From an uncultured bacterium (GTDB lineage: Bacteria; Planctomycetota; UBA8742; UBA2392), in contig CALLQI010000017.1 in the NCBI GenBank assembly GCA_938014885.1, positions 1-64,000 on the forward strand: a stretch of 64,000 nt of DNA. Direction: 5' to 3'. The first letter of the stretch is position 1. The number at the start of each line of letters is the position of its first letter. Of the stretch, positions 24,693 through 32,885 are shown piece by piece. A program made the position numbers and the translations under genes. The notes under the pieces are model-generated. The model worked only from the letters and a program-made list of their open reading frames with translations. It made no database searches and was not told the DNA's origin.

Positions 24693-25651
24693 TCCTTTAG
24701 TCCGTTTGCGTCCATGCCTGCGCCCAGTGCGGCCATCAGCAGAATGCGCGCCTTGTGGCCGGGAATGCCCGGGGTGAACACCAGCCCCATCTGCTTCAGG
24801 CGCGCTCCGCCGCCTTCATACCCGTATGTGCCGCTGACACGGCCGCCCCAGCAGCGCGAAGTCAGGGCCACCAGCACGCCGGAATCGACAGCGTCGCGGG
24901 CAGCGGCTGCCATCGGCGGCGGAAGGTTGCCGCGTCCCAGGGCCTCAATGACGATGCCGCGGTCGCCGCGCTTTACGCAGTGGTCAATCATGTCGCCGTT
25001 GTCGCCGGCGCTTGCGACTACCAGCCCCACACGCTGGTCAATGGCCTCGCCCCGCAACTGCTTGCGTTCACGAGTGCCGCGATGAAACAGCAGCTCGTCG
25101 GCGTCGAAGATGCCCAGCGGACCAAGGTCCGGGGCCTGGAACGTATCCAGGGCGTCGGTGTAGGTCTTGGTGACTTCGGCGGCGGCAAACACCGTCGAAT
25201 TCATTACCACCATCACACCGCGATTGCGCGCTCGTGGGTCAGCGGCGACGCGGCATCCCTGGTACAGGTTGATCGGGCCATCCCACGAAAGCTGGCTGCT
25301 GGTGCGCATCGCGCCGACGAAAACCACCGGCATGTCGTGGGTGTGGCGCAGCTCAAGCAGGTAGGCCGATTCTTCAAGTGTGTCAGTGCCGTGGGTCAGC
25401 ACAACCCCGTCAACGCCCTCGGCCGCCGCTTTGTCGATGGCCTGGCTGAGCTGCAGCATGCGCGTCGGCGTCATGTGCGGGCCGGGAAGCTGGCCAAAAT
25501 CCACGACATCGACGCGCGCGAACTGCTCAAGGCCCGGCACGTCGCGCAGCAGTTCATCGCCGTGCAGCACGGGCACGGCACCCTGCGGCGTATCGCGCAT
25601 GCTGATCGTGCCGCCAGTAAAGATCAGCCGGATTCGTGGGAGTTCAGACAT
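24677..25651 (-). CDS. L-asparaginase (asparaginase/glutaminase family)
   Basis: 324 residues without a signal peptide, hence cytoplasmic. The two catalytic-threonine motifs are intact: FTGGTIS near residues 11-17 and LTHGTDTLEES at about 85-95. AMRTSSQLSWDGPINLYQG is the usual following segment, and the C-terminal ALTSRCWGGRVSGTYGYEGG region is also typical. It should hydrolyse asparagine to aspartate and ammonia; a broader amidase role is possible. It heads a minus-strand operon with CoaB, FAH protein and NrnA, and is divergent from threonine aldolase. Confidence 0.88.
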   Translation of the reverse strand: MSELPRIRLIFTGGTISMRDTPQGAVPVLHGDELLRDVPGLEQFARVDVVDFGQLPGPHMTPTRMLQLSQAIDKAAAEGVDGVVLTHGTDTLEESAYLLELRHTHDMPVVFVGAMRTSSQLSWDGPINLYQGCRVAADPRARNRGVMVVMNSTVFAAAEVTKTYTDALDTFQAPDLGPLGIFDADELLFHRGTRERKQLRGEAIDQRVGLVVASAGDNGDMIDHCVKRGDRGIVIEALGRGNLPPPMAAAARDAVDSGVLVALTSRCWGGRVSGTYGYEGGGARLKQMGLVFTPGIPGHKARILLMAALGAGMDANGLKEWLAS

Positions 25652-25718
25652 GGTCGATGCTTACACCCGCTGCCGATTGCCTGTAGGTTATGCCCAACCT
25701 TTTAGCTTGGAATGGCCC

Positions 25719-26750
25719 ATGCACGAGATCAGCGATTTTCGAAGCGACACCGTAACCCTGCCCACGCCCGAAATGCGCGAGGCCATGGCCCGCGCCGAGC
25801 TTGGCGACGACGTGCTGGGCACCGAGCCCACCGCCCGCAAACTCGAAGAAATGACCGCCGACCTGCTGGGCAAAGAGGCCGGCCTGTTCGTGCCCAGCGG
25901 CACCATGAGCAACCAGATCGCGATTGCCCTGCACGTCCGCGATGGCAACGAAGTCATCTGCGAGTTCGGCGCGCACACCTACAACAATGAAAGCGGCGCG
26001 CTGGCGCTGATCGCCCGCGCCCAGGTGCGCCCGGTGCATGGCCGCCACGGCATCATGGACCCGGCCGAAGTTGCCGCGCTGATCCGCCCGAAGAACATCC
26101 ACAACCCGCGCAGCGCCTGCATCAGCGTCGAGAACACGCACAATGCGGCGGGCGGAACCATTGTGCCCCTCAGCAACATCCACGCCCTGGCCGAGGTTGC
26201 TCGCAAACACGGCTGCGCTTTTCACCTCGACGGCGCGCGACTCTGGAACGCCCACGTGGCAACCGGCGTGCCGCTGAAGGACTGGTGTGCGCCCTTTGAC
26301 ACCGTCAGCGTCTGCCTCAGCAAGGGCCTATGTTCGCCAGTGGGAAGCGTTCTTGTGGGCGGGCGAGACGACATCGAACGCGGCCGCTACCTGCGCAAGC
26401 AGCTTGGCGGCGGCATGCGCCAGTCGGGCCTGCTGGCGGCCTGCGGTATCGTCAGCATAACCCGCATGATTGAGCGACTGAAGGACGACCACGCGAACGC
26501 GCGGGTGCTTGCTGAAGGATTGGCCAGGCTTCCCGGCGTGAAACTTGACCTGTCAACAGTTCAGACCAACATTCTTTACTTTGCTGTGCCCGGACGCGAA
26601 GCCGAGTTCGACGGCTGGCTGAAACGCCTCGCTGAGCAAAAAGTGCTGGCCATGTACCTTGGCAACCGCTGGCGGCTGGTCACGCACAACGACGTCGATA
26701 AACAGGATGTTGAGCGTGCGCTGGCGGCTTGGAAAGCCATACTGGGCTAA
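25719..26750 (+). CDS. ltaE: Low-specificity L-threonine aldolase (PLP-dependent)
   Basis: 343 residues of fold-type I PLP enzyme. It begins HEISDFRSDTVTLPTPEMRE, the standard threonine aldolase N-terminus. H86 in EFGAHTYNNE would stack on PLP, D171 in HLDGARLWNA contacts the pyridine nitrogen, and K202 in VCLSKGLCSPVGS is the Schiff-base lysine. The enzyme cleaves L-threonine/allo-threonine to glycine and acetaldehyde. The start at 25719 was chosen from this N-terminus; the open frame upstream to 25380 overlaps asparaginase and is spurious. Its TAA overlaps the ATG of a small membrane-protein gene (TAATG). Confidence 0.92.
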   Translation: MHEISDFRSDTVTLPTPEMREAMARAELGDDVLGTEPTARKLEEMTADLLGKEAGLFVPSGTMSNQIAIALHVRDGNEVICEFGAHTYNNESGALALIARAQVRPVHGRHGIMDPAEVAALIRPKNIHNPRSACISVENTHNAAGGTIVPLSNIHALAEVARKHGCAFHLDGARLWNAHVATGVPLKDWCAPFDTVSVCLSKGLCSPVGSVLVGGRDDIERGRYLRKQLGGGMRQSGLLAACGIVSITRMIERLKDDHANARVLAEGLARLPGVKLDLSTVQTNILYFAVPGREAEFDGWLKRLAEQKVLAMYLGNRWRLVTHNDVDKQDVERALAAWKAILG

Positions 26751-26899
26751 TGTACGAAGTCGCCGAATGGATCTCGGAACATGCACTGGCGATCGCGCTG
26801 GGATCAGTCCTGTTCGTGGCGATTGCGGCTGCGTTCGTGATCTTCAGTCGCCACAAGGGCCCCGTGGACACCGATAACGACTCTGGCCTCGGCGGCTAA
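26750..26899 (+). CDS. Small single-pass membrane protein (49 aa), coupled to threonine aldolase
   Basis: The frame begins in the TAATG overlap with the threonine aldolase stop. It encodes an acidic N-terminus (MYEVAEWISEHA), a membrane helix (LAIALGSVLFVAIAAAFVIF) and a short charged tail (SRHKGPVDTDNDSGLGG). Its stop overlaps the convergent PhnD-like gene by 4 bp. The coupling, clear transmembrane helix and use of the whole inter-gene space argue that it is expressed. The layout (one helix, Asp-rich tail) resembles the 46-residue protein at 16983, but the sequences are not obviously homologous. Confidence 0.6.
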   Translation: MYEVAEWISEHALAIALGSVLFVAIAAAFVIFSRHKGPVDTDNDSGLGG

Positions 26900-27750
26900 C
26901 GGGCCGCGCGCATGCGCAGCTTGTTAAGCGTGCTGGTCTGCGGCGCGGGCAGTTCAAAGTACCCGTGCTCAATGGCGACTTGTTCGAAGTCCAGAATGCG
27001 CTGGTAATGCGAGTTATCGAGCAGCGCCACGCTGCCGAGCCCCAACGCCTTGCGAAGCTCTTCCGTTGCGGGATCATTGAACAGCCGCACCAACGCATGC
27101 TGCAACTTGCGCGAAAACACGCGGCCGTAGCGCATGCTGGTCACGTACGGCGGAGCCGGGGCGGGCGGTGTTTGCGCGATCTTGCGCACATGGGCCACAG
27201 CCTGCGGCCGGTAGCGTTCAAGCAGCCCGAATGTCACACAATCCACGCAGGCAACGTCGGCCTCGCCGCGGGCGAGCATGCCCAGGCTGTCCACGTGGGC
27301 GCCTGACTCACGAATCTCGGCAAAGAAGCGCCCGTCGCGTGAAAATGGCGCGATCATCGCGCGAAACGCGTTGGTGCCGCTGTGCGAGTTGACGTTGTTA
27401 ATCGCCGCGCGGTAGCCGCGCAGATCACGCAAGTTCTGGGCCGGGTCATCGACGCGAACCACAACCCAGCTTGTGTAGTAGTGCGCGCTGCAACCTTCCC
27501 AAAGGAAGCAGGGTGCGGCCATAACGCGCAGGAACTTGCTGTGGTCTGTGGCGACGTCGTAGCCGCAGGCCTGCGTGAACATGAGGTGCGGGTGCAGCCA
27601 TTGCTCAGTGTGGGCATGCTCCCGATCCAGGGAGTCCGGCACGCCATCAACACCCACGTTGCAAAGCTCGTTGCGAACAGCCAACCAGAATGCGTCCGTG
27701 AACGGCCGCGTCTCAGGAAGGTCGTACCAAGGCAGGCTCGCAATCGCCAT
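26896..27750 (-). CDS. PhnD-like periplasmic-binding-fold protein lacking a signal peptide
   Basis: 284 residues with the PhnD/PF12974 layout of phosphate/phosphite/phosphonate-binding proteins. It opens IASLPWYDLPETRPFTDAFW and has LTQACGY-type (here MFTQACGYDV), RGYRAAINNVNSHSGTNAFR and ARGEADVACVDCVTFGLL segments. There is no signal peptide or lipobox, so it may stay in the cytoplasm or have been recruited as a sensor/binding domain. No PhnC or PhnE transporter genes are adjacent. Ligand unknown. Confidence 0.75.
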   Translation of the reverse strand: MAIASLPWYDLPETRPFTDAFWLAVRNELCNVGVDGVPDSLDREHAHTEQWLHPHLMFTQACGYDVATDHSKFLRVMAAPCFLWEGCSAHYYTSWVVVRVDDPAQNLRDLRGYRAAINNVNSHSGTNAFRAMIAPFSRDGRFFAEIRESGAHVDSLGMLARGEADVACVDCVTFGLLERYRPQAVAHVRKIAQTPPAPAPPYVTSMRYGRVFSRKLQHALVRLFNDPATEELRKALGLGSVALLDNSHYQRILDFEQVAIEHGYFELPAPQTSTLNKLRMRAAR

Positions 27751-27798
27751 GCAAGTAGGTGGTACGTCTGAAGCGCGGCTTACGGCTTGCGAAATGGA

Positions 27799-27824
27799 AA
27801 CGGGCGCACTTCCGTGCGCCCGTT
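27799..27824 (-). terminator. Intrinsic terminator of the groESL operon
   Basis: An 11-bp perfect stem (27799-27809 with 27814-27824) has a 4-nt loop. On the minus strand it is followed by TCCATTTCGC. It is 20 bp downstream of the groEL stop and 48 bp upstream of the next gene's start. Confidence 0.8.
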
Positions 27825-27843
27825 GGCTTGCCTTGTATTTGGA

Positions 27844-29508
27844 CTACATACCCATTCCCATACCGCCCATGCCACCCATACCGCCCATCCCACCCATGCC
27901 GCCGCCCATGGCGGGGGCTGCTTCCTTCTTCTGCGGGATCTCGCTGATGGCGACGTTGGTCGTCAGCAGCAGGGTGCCTACGCTGGCGGCGTTCTGGAGC
28001 GCGTTGACGGTTACCTTCGCCGGGTCAACCACGCCGGACTTGATCAGGTCTTCGTACACTTCCGTCTGGGCGTTGTAACCCCAGTTGAAATCAGCCTTTT
28101 CCAGCACGCGCATTGCGATCACGCTGCCATCGAGGCCGGCGTTGGCCGCAATCTGCTTCAACGGCGCCGACAGCGCGCGCTTCACGATGTCGATGCCGAT
28201 CTTTTCGTCGTTCGTGCCGCTCAGCTTTTCCAAGCCGCCGGCAAGGCGCAGCAACGCCACGCCGCCGCCGGGCAGAATGCCGGCTTCCACAGCCGCGCGG
28301 GTTGCATGCAGGGCGTCTTCGACGCGGGCCTTTTTCTCCTTCATTTCAACTTCGGTAGCCGCGCCGACTTTCAGCTTGGCGACTCCACCGGCCAGCTTCG
28401 CGACGCGTTCCTGCAGCTTTTCGCGGTCGTAGTCGCTGGTGGTCTTCTCGATTTCACGGTTCAGCTGGTCGATGCGGGCCTTGATGTCGTTGGCCTTGCC
28501 TGCGCCTTCGATGATCGTGGTGTTTTCCTTCTCGATCACCACGCGCTTTGCGCGGCCGAGCATGTCGATGCCAACGGTCTCGAGGCTCATGCCCGTCTCT
28601 TCGCTGATCAGCTTGCCGCCGGTCAGTGAAGCGATATCTTCCAGCATTGCCTTGCGGCGGTCGCCGAAGCCCGGGGCCTTCACGGCCACGCACTTCAGAA
28701 TGCCGCGCAGGTGGTTGACCACGAGCGTGGCCAGCGCTTCGCCTTCGATGTCTTCGGCGATGAATACGATGTTCTTCTGGCCGCGTGCCACCTGCTCAAG
28801 AAGCGGCATCAGTTCTTTGAGGCTGCTGAGCTTCTTGTCGTACAGGAAGACGTAGGCGTCTTCGAACTCGGTGCGCATGTTGGCGCGGTCCGTGACGAAG
28901 TGCGGGCTGACGTAGCCCTTGTCGAACTGCATGCCTTCGACCCATTCCACTTCGGTCTCAAGGCCCTTGCCTTCTTCGACGGTGATGACGCCGTCCTTGC
29001 CGACCTTGTCCATGGCCTTGGCCAGCATCTCGCCAATTTCCTTGTCGCCGTTGGCAGCAATCGTGCCGACCTGCTGGATCTCGGCGCTGGTCGTTACCTT
29101 CTTGGCCTTCTTCAGCAGCTCTTCGCTGATCCAGGCCACAGCCTTGTTGATGCCGTCGCGCACGCCAATCGGGTTGGCGCCGGCGGCCACGTTCTTGAGG
29201 CCTTCGTCAACAATTGCCTCCGCAAGCACGGTGGCAGTCGTGGTGCCGTCGCCGGCCTTGTCGCTGGTCTGGCTGGCGACCTGCTTCACGATCTGCGCGC
29301 CCATGTTTTCCCAAGGGTCCTTAAACTCAATCTCCTTGGCCACGGTCACGCCGTCCTTGGTGACGGTTGGTGCGCCATAGGACTTTTCGATCACCACGTT
29401 GCGGCCGCGAGGGCCAAGGGTTGCCTTGACGGCGCGGGCCAGGTTCTTTACGCCGGTGCGGATACGTTCACGTGCGTCCTGGTCGAATACGATCTGTTTG
29501 GCTGACAT
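27844..29508 (-). CDS. groEL: Chaperonin GroEL (Hsp60)
   Basis: 554 residues ending in the GGM-rich tail typical of group I chaperonins (MGGGMGGMGGMG). ATPase motifs are present: KATLGPRGRNVVIEKSYGAP (about 27-46), VTKDGVTVAKEI, and GDGTTTATVLAEAI with the catalytic Asp region, plus PGGGVALLR near 400. The start at 29508 lies 8 nt after GAGGT. GroEL with GroES forms the folding cage. Only one groEL copy is seen here, although multiple copies are common in related groups. It is last in a minus-strand run RR - unknown - groES - groEL. Confidence 0.97.
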   Translation of the reverse strand: MSAKQIVFDQDARERIRTGVKNLARAVKATLGPRGRNVVIEKSYGAPTVTKDGVTVAKEIEFKDPWENMGAQIVKQVASQTSDKAGDGTTTATVLAEAIVDEGLKNVAAGANPIGVRDGINKAVAWISEELLKKAKKVTTSAEIQQVGTIAANGDKEIGEMLAKAMDKVGKDGVITVEEGKGLETEVEWVEGMQFDKGYVSPHFVTDRANMRTEFEDAYVFLYDKKLSSLKELMPLLEQVARGQKNIVFIAEDIEGEALATLVVNHLRGILKCVAVKAPGFGDRRKAMLEDIASLTGGKLISEETGMSLETVGIDMLGRAKRVVIEKENTTIIEGAGKANDIKARIDQLNREIEKTTSDYDREKLQERVAKLAGGVAKLKVGAATEVEMKEKKARVEDALHATRAAVEAGILPGGGVALLRLAGGLEKLSGTNDEKIGIDIVKRALSAPLKQIAANAGLDGSVIAMRVLEKADFNWGYNAQTEVYEDLIKSGVVDPAKVTVNALQNAASVGTLLLTTNVAISEIPQKKEAAPAMGGGMGGMGGMGGMGGMGMGM

Positions 29509-29603
29509 GAGCATGACCTCAGGTAGTAGGGATTTGGTTGTTGGGCGCAGGCGCATGAGTCGGTCAGGGCCTAGCCCTGCAACCGTTTGCCTGCGACTTG
29601 CCT

Positions 29604-29897
29604 TTACTCGATCACGGCGAGGATGTCTTCCTCACTCATCAGGATGTATTCCTTGCCGTCGATCTTGACGTCGGTACCGCTGTAGCTCTTGAACAGGACG
29701 CGGTCGTTCACCTTGACCTGGAATGCAACGCGGTCACCGTTGTCGGAAAGGCGGCCCTGGCCGATGGCCACGATTTTGCCTTCCTTGGGCTTTTCCTTGC
29801 TGGCGTCGGGCAGAATGATGCCGCCCTTGGACTTTTCTTCAGCCTTTGCGCGCTCGATCAGCACTTTGTCGTTGAGTGGTTTCACCTTCGTTGCCAT
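29604..29897 (-). CDS. groES: Co-chaperonin GroES
   Basis: 97 residues, standard GroES length. It starts with VKPLNDKVLIERAKAEEKSK, has the mobile-loop region GGIILPDASKEKPKEGKIVA (about 26-45) containing the IIL tripeptide that docks on GroEL, and ends in YILMSEEDILAVIE. The roof-region residues are ordinary. It starts only 16 bp after the upstream 133-residue unknown gene, leaving no room for its own CIRCE-controlled promoter, so heat-shock control would have to act from further upstream. Confidence 0.96.
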   Translation of the reverse strand: MATKVKPLNDKVLIERAKAEEKSKGGIILPDASKEKPKEGKIVAIGQGRLSDNGDRVAFQVKVNDRVLFKSYSGTDVKIDGKEYILMSEEDILAVIE

Positions 29898-29913
29898 TGC
29901 AGTCTCCGTCGTT

Positions 29914-30315
29914 CTAGTTCAGGAAATCGGTGTCAAGGCGTTCCAGCAGCCCCTGTCGCGCGCCGGGCACAAGGCTTAGCGCACGGTCAAGGTCGGCCTG
30001 GGTTACGCCGGTACCTTCGATCAGTGCACTCATGGGCGGCAACATGCCGCCGTCTGCCATCTGCTTCAGGATCAACAGCCCCACCGTCAGCGGCTGATGC
30101 ACGCCTTCTTCGGCCAGGGTCTTGAGACGATTCAGGGTATCGGTCAGCGGGTCATCACTGCCGGACTCAACGGCTTCCTTGAACGTGCCAAGGGCCGTGG
30201 CCACGGGGTCAGTGCCCGCAAAATCACTCGGGAGTTCGAGCTTCACAACACCCATCGGCGTCTGGACGACGACGATTTTGGTGGGGTTGGGGTTGTGGTC
30301 GGTCAAGCGGTTCAT
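29914..30315 (-). CDS. Unknown 133-residue protein upstream of groES
   Basis: A small soluble protein. It begins MNRLTDHNPNPTKIVVVQTP, continues with beta-type sequence (MGVVKLELPSDFAG), and then is helical and Leu/Ala-rich to the end (DPLTDTLNRLKTLAEEG, QADLDRALSLVPGARQGLLE). No domain or catalytic motif is recognised. It lies 3 bp after the receiver-domain gene and 16 bp before groES, so it is almost certainly co-transcribed with both. A partner of the receiver protein or a chaperonin-linked factor are guesses. Confidence 0.6.
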   Translation of the reverse strand: MNRLTDHNPNPTKIVVVQTPMGVVKLELPSDFAGTDPVATALGTFKEAVESGSDDPLTDTLNRLKTLAEEGVHQPLTVGLLILKQMADGGMLPPMSALIEGTGVTQADLDRALSLVPGARQGLLERLDTDFLN

Positions 30316-30318
30316 GCC

Positions 30319-30690
30319 TCAGTTGCTCACAAAACGACGAATCACATCGCGGAACAGCTTCACCTCAAATGGCTTCCGCAGCAGTTTCACGGGCTGCAGC
30401 TTCAGTGCCTCGGCAATCAGCTCATCGCTGGCTTCTGCAGTCATGAACACGCAGGGTGTGTTGCTGCCCCGCTTGCTCAGTCTCGTGTACAGCTCAACGC
30501 CGGTGGTGTCGGGCAGATTCAAGTCCAGCACGAACAACTCAACCCGAACTTCCTGCAGCAGCTTCTCGGCCTCATCGCCACGCGTGGCCTCCAGCGTGCG
30601 TACGCCCTCATCTTCCAGCACCAGTGCCAGCGTGTGCCGAAAAGGGACGTTGTCGTCCACCAGCAGAACCGAGCATGCAGCATCAGGCAT
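30319..30690 (-). CDS. Single-domain response regulator (receiver domain only)
   Basis: 123 residues forming one CheY-like receiver domain with no output domain. The acidic pocket is at DDN (about 12-14), the phospho-acceptor aspartate in LFVLDLNLPDTTGVEL (D about 55), a conserved T in FMTAEAS, and the lysine in LLRKPFEVKL. The start at 30690 follows AAAGGTGG; the open frame to 30825 lacks receiver homology. It heads the operon containing groES and groEL. No histidine kinase is nearby. Confidence 0.88.
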   Translation of the reverse strand: MPDAACSVLLVDDNVPFRHTLALVLEDEGVRTLEATRGDEAEKLLQEVRVELFVLDLNLPDTTGVELYTRLSKRGSNTPCVFMTAEASDELIAEALKLQPVKLLRKPFEVKLFRDVIRRFVSN

Positions 30691-30944
30691 GAAACCACCT
30701 TTGGCCGCGTTAGTGCAAAGGCAATGCCAGAGCCACCGCAGGAGTGGGTACTGAACACAAGGCCTTACAAAAACGTCTGTTACGTCGCCTTGCGCAACGT
30801 CACTGCGGACTGGCCACTGTCGCAATGACAGCCCCCGGCCTCAGTAGAAATTGAGGTGTCAGCTTGGCAGGAAGGGCAGAAGGCTCTGCGAAGCCGCTCC
30901 ACCCAGACGCTGGCATTGGCCCAAGCCTTCCCTAAGGTGCCCGC

Positions 30945-31262
30945 ATGAAGCTGCTGGTTGCCGTGATCAAACCCTTCAAGCTGCAGGCGTGCCTGGCCGC
31001 GTTGCGCGACGTTGGCGCGCATGAAGTGCTGCACAGTGAAGCCCGGGGTTACGGCCGGCAGAAGGATCATCTGTCGGACTATCGTGACGACCGCTATGCG
31101 GTTTCATTCCTGCCCAAGATTCGGCTGGAACTGGTTGTGCCGCCCGAGCAACTGAGACCGGCCGTGGAGGCCGTGATCCAGGCCTGCCGCACCGGGCGCC
31201 AGGGCGACGGCAAGATCTGGGTGCTGGAAGCCCGGGAAGTCTTGCAGGAGGCTGAAGTATGA
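30945..31262 (+). CDS. Nitrogen regulatory PII-like protein
   Basis: 105 residues with the ferredoxin-like PII fold. MKLLVAVIKPFKLQACLAAL is the canonical N-terminus. The T-loop region GYGRQKDHLSDYRDDRYAVS (about 36-55) keeps a tyrosine at the usual uridylylation position, and FLPKIRLELVVP follows. The C-terminal TGRQGDGKIWVLEAREVLQE matches the nucleotide-binding segment. It could sense 2-oxoglutarate/ATP/ADP. No amtB or glnA lies beside it; instead it overlaps pgsA by 4 bp. It is shorter than typical GlnB (112 aa). Confidence 0.85.
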   Translation: MKLLVAVIKPFKLQACLAALRDVGAHEVLHSEARGYGRQKDHLSDYRDDRYAVSFLPKIRLELVVPPEQLRPAVEAVIQACRTGRQGDGKIWVLEAREVLQEAEV

Positions 31263-31873
31263 CCGTTGCAGCCTCCAGTACCAGCACAGCGCCGCCGCGC
31301 GTGAGCTTCTGGAACATTGCCAACATCTTCACGTTCACGCGCTTTGCGCTGGCGCTGCCGTGCGCGATTCTGTTTGTGCAGCGCGAGTACTGGGCGGTGT
31401 GGGTCGCGGGCTGGATGGCCGGGCTTGCGATGTTCACCGACTTCTGCGACGGCTATTTCGCGCGGCGACAGAGAGTGGTCAGCGACGCGGGCAAGATCTT
31501 CGACCCGCTGGCTGATGCGGTGTTCTTCGTGATCATCTGGACCTCGCTGGCGCTGGCGGGCGCGTACCCGATCTGGTTTGCGCTGCCCTTCATCGCGCGC
31601 GAATTCGTGCAACACGTGTACATCCGGCCATCGGCGGCGCAGATCGGCGTGGTGTTGGCGGCCAACTTCTGGGGCAAGCTGAAGACGCTGGTCCAGACGC
31701 TGGTGTTGATTACGATCTGCTGGCTCGAGTTCTTCCCCCACTACTGGCCCGAAATTGAGTCGTGGACCAAGCCGCTGAACATGGTGCTGATCGGCATCAC
31801 GGGTGCGGTCAGTGTGCTTTCGATCGTGCCCTATTTCGGGGCCTTGCGCAAAGCTCAGCAGGCCGTGAAGTAA
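31259..31873 (+). CDS. pgsA: CDP-alcohol phosphatidyltransferase (PgsA-like)
   Basis: 204-residue membrane enzyme with about five to six transmembrane helices. The catalytic signature D-x2-D-G-x2-A-R-x8-G-x3-D-x3-D is complete in DFCDGYFARR...GKIFDPLAD (about 61-86). It likely makes phosphatidylglycerophosphate from CDP-diacylglycerol and glycerol 3-phosphate. Other head groups cannot be excluded from the motif alone. Its ATG overlaps the PII stop (ATGA), so translation is coupled. Confidence 0.88.
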   Translation: MTVAASSTSTAPPRVSFWNIANIFTFTRFALALPCAILFVQREYWAVWVAGWMAGLAMFTDFCDGYFARRQRVVSDAGKIFDPLADAVFFVIIWTSLALAGAYPIWFALPFIAREFVQHVYIRPSAAQIGVVLAANFWGKLKTLVQTLVLITICWLEFFPHYWPEIESWTKPLNMVLIGITGAVSVLSIVPYFGALRKAQQAVK

Positions 31874-31877
31874 GGCC

Positions 31878-32885
31878 GTGAGCCGCTATTCGCGACAAGA
31901 GCTGTTCGCCCCAATCGGCCCCGAAGGCCAGGCACGCATTCGTGCCATTCGCGTACTGCTGGTTGGCTGCGGCGCGCTGGGCACCCACCTTGCCGAATTC
32001 TGCGTGCGCGCCGGCGTGGGTTCGCTGACCATTGTTGACCGCGACTTTGTGGAACCCAGCAACCTGCAGCGCCAAAGCCTGTTCACCGAACAGGACGCAA
32101 ACGAAGCGCTGCCCAAGGCCGTCGCCGCCGAGCGGCACTTGCGCAAACTGAACAGTGCAGTCGCCGTGCGCGGGGTAGTCGAAGACTTCACCTTCCGTAA
32201 CGCCGAAAAGCTGGCAGCCGACGCGGACCTGATTCTGGATGGCACGGACAACTTCGAAGCTCGCTTTCTGCTGAACGACGTGGCCGTGAAAACCCGCAAA
32301 CCTTGGATCTACGCCGCCTGCGTGTCGGCGCAGGCGAACTGCATGCCGGTTCTTCCCGGCCGCACGGCCTGTCTGCGCTGCCTGCTGGAGGAACAGCCCG
32401 CAGCCGGCGGCGAGACCTGCGACACCGTGGGCGTAATCATGCCTGCCGTGCTGCAGGCTGTGGCGTGGGCCAGCGTCGTTGCGCTGAAGATCATGACCGG
32501 CCACGAAGCTTCGCTGCTATGCAAGCATTACAACGTAGACCTGTGGACTGGCGAACGCCGCATACTTGACGCGTCAACCCCGAGGGCCGACTGCCCATGC
32601 TGCGGCCGCCACGAATACCCGTGGCTCGAGGGCAAGCGCGCAAGCCGAGCATCCACACTCTGCGGCCGCGACAGCGTACAGATCGCCGCGCAAGGCGACT
32701 TCAACTACGAAGCTGCACGCCAGAACATCCGCAAAGCAGCCCGAGTCATCACCGAAAACGCGTACCTGCTACGCGCCGAGTACGAAGGTTTGACGCTAAC
32801 CCTTTACCGAACAGGCCGCGCGCTGGTCCACGGGACCAGCGACGTCGGGAAAGCCAAGGCCGTCTACGCAATGGCTGTCGGTTAG
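31878..32885 (+). CDS. ThiF/MoeB/HesA-family E1-like adenylyltransferase
   Basis: 335 residues. The N-terminal Rossmann ATP-binding site is VLLVGCGALGTHLAEF (about 27-42), with IVDRDFVEPSNLQRQSLFTE carrying the D and R/Q residues that contact ATP, and DGTDNFEARFLLND. Two Cys pairs (CLRC and CPCC) form the structural zinc site. ETCDTVGV carries the candidate catalytic cysteine. It would adenylate the C-terminal glycine of a ThiS- or MoaD-like protein for thiamine or molybdopterin sulfur transfer. No ThiS/MoaD gene is adjacent. The GTG start at 31878 follows AAGTAAGG. Unlike some MoeB proteins it has no rhodanese domain, but it has an unassigned tail of about 70 residues. Confidence 0.88.
   Translation: MSRYSRQELFAPIGPEGQARIRAIRVLLVGCGALGTHLAEFCVRAGVGSLTIVDRDFVEPSNLQRQSLFTEQDANEALPKAVAAERHLRKLNSAVAVRGVVEDFTFRNAEKLAADADLILDGTDNFEARFLLNDVAVKTRKPWIYAACVSAQANCMPVLPGRTACLRCLLEEQPAAGGETCDTVGVIMPAVLQAVAWASVVALKIMTGHEASLLCKHYNVDLWTGERRILDASTPRADCPCCGRHEYPWLEGKRASRASTLCGRDSVQIAAQGDFNYEAARQNIRKAARVITENAYLLRAEYEGLTLTLYRTGRALVHGTSDVGKAKAVYAMAVG

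Noticed and set aside
29898..29935. CIRCE operator before groES
   Set aside because: No TTAGCACTC-N9-GAGTGCTAA inverted repeat is present in the 16-bp gap or just upstream.
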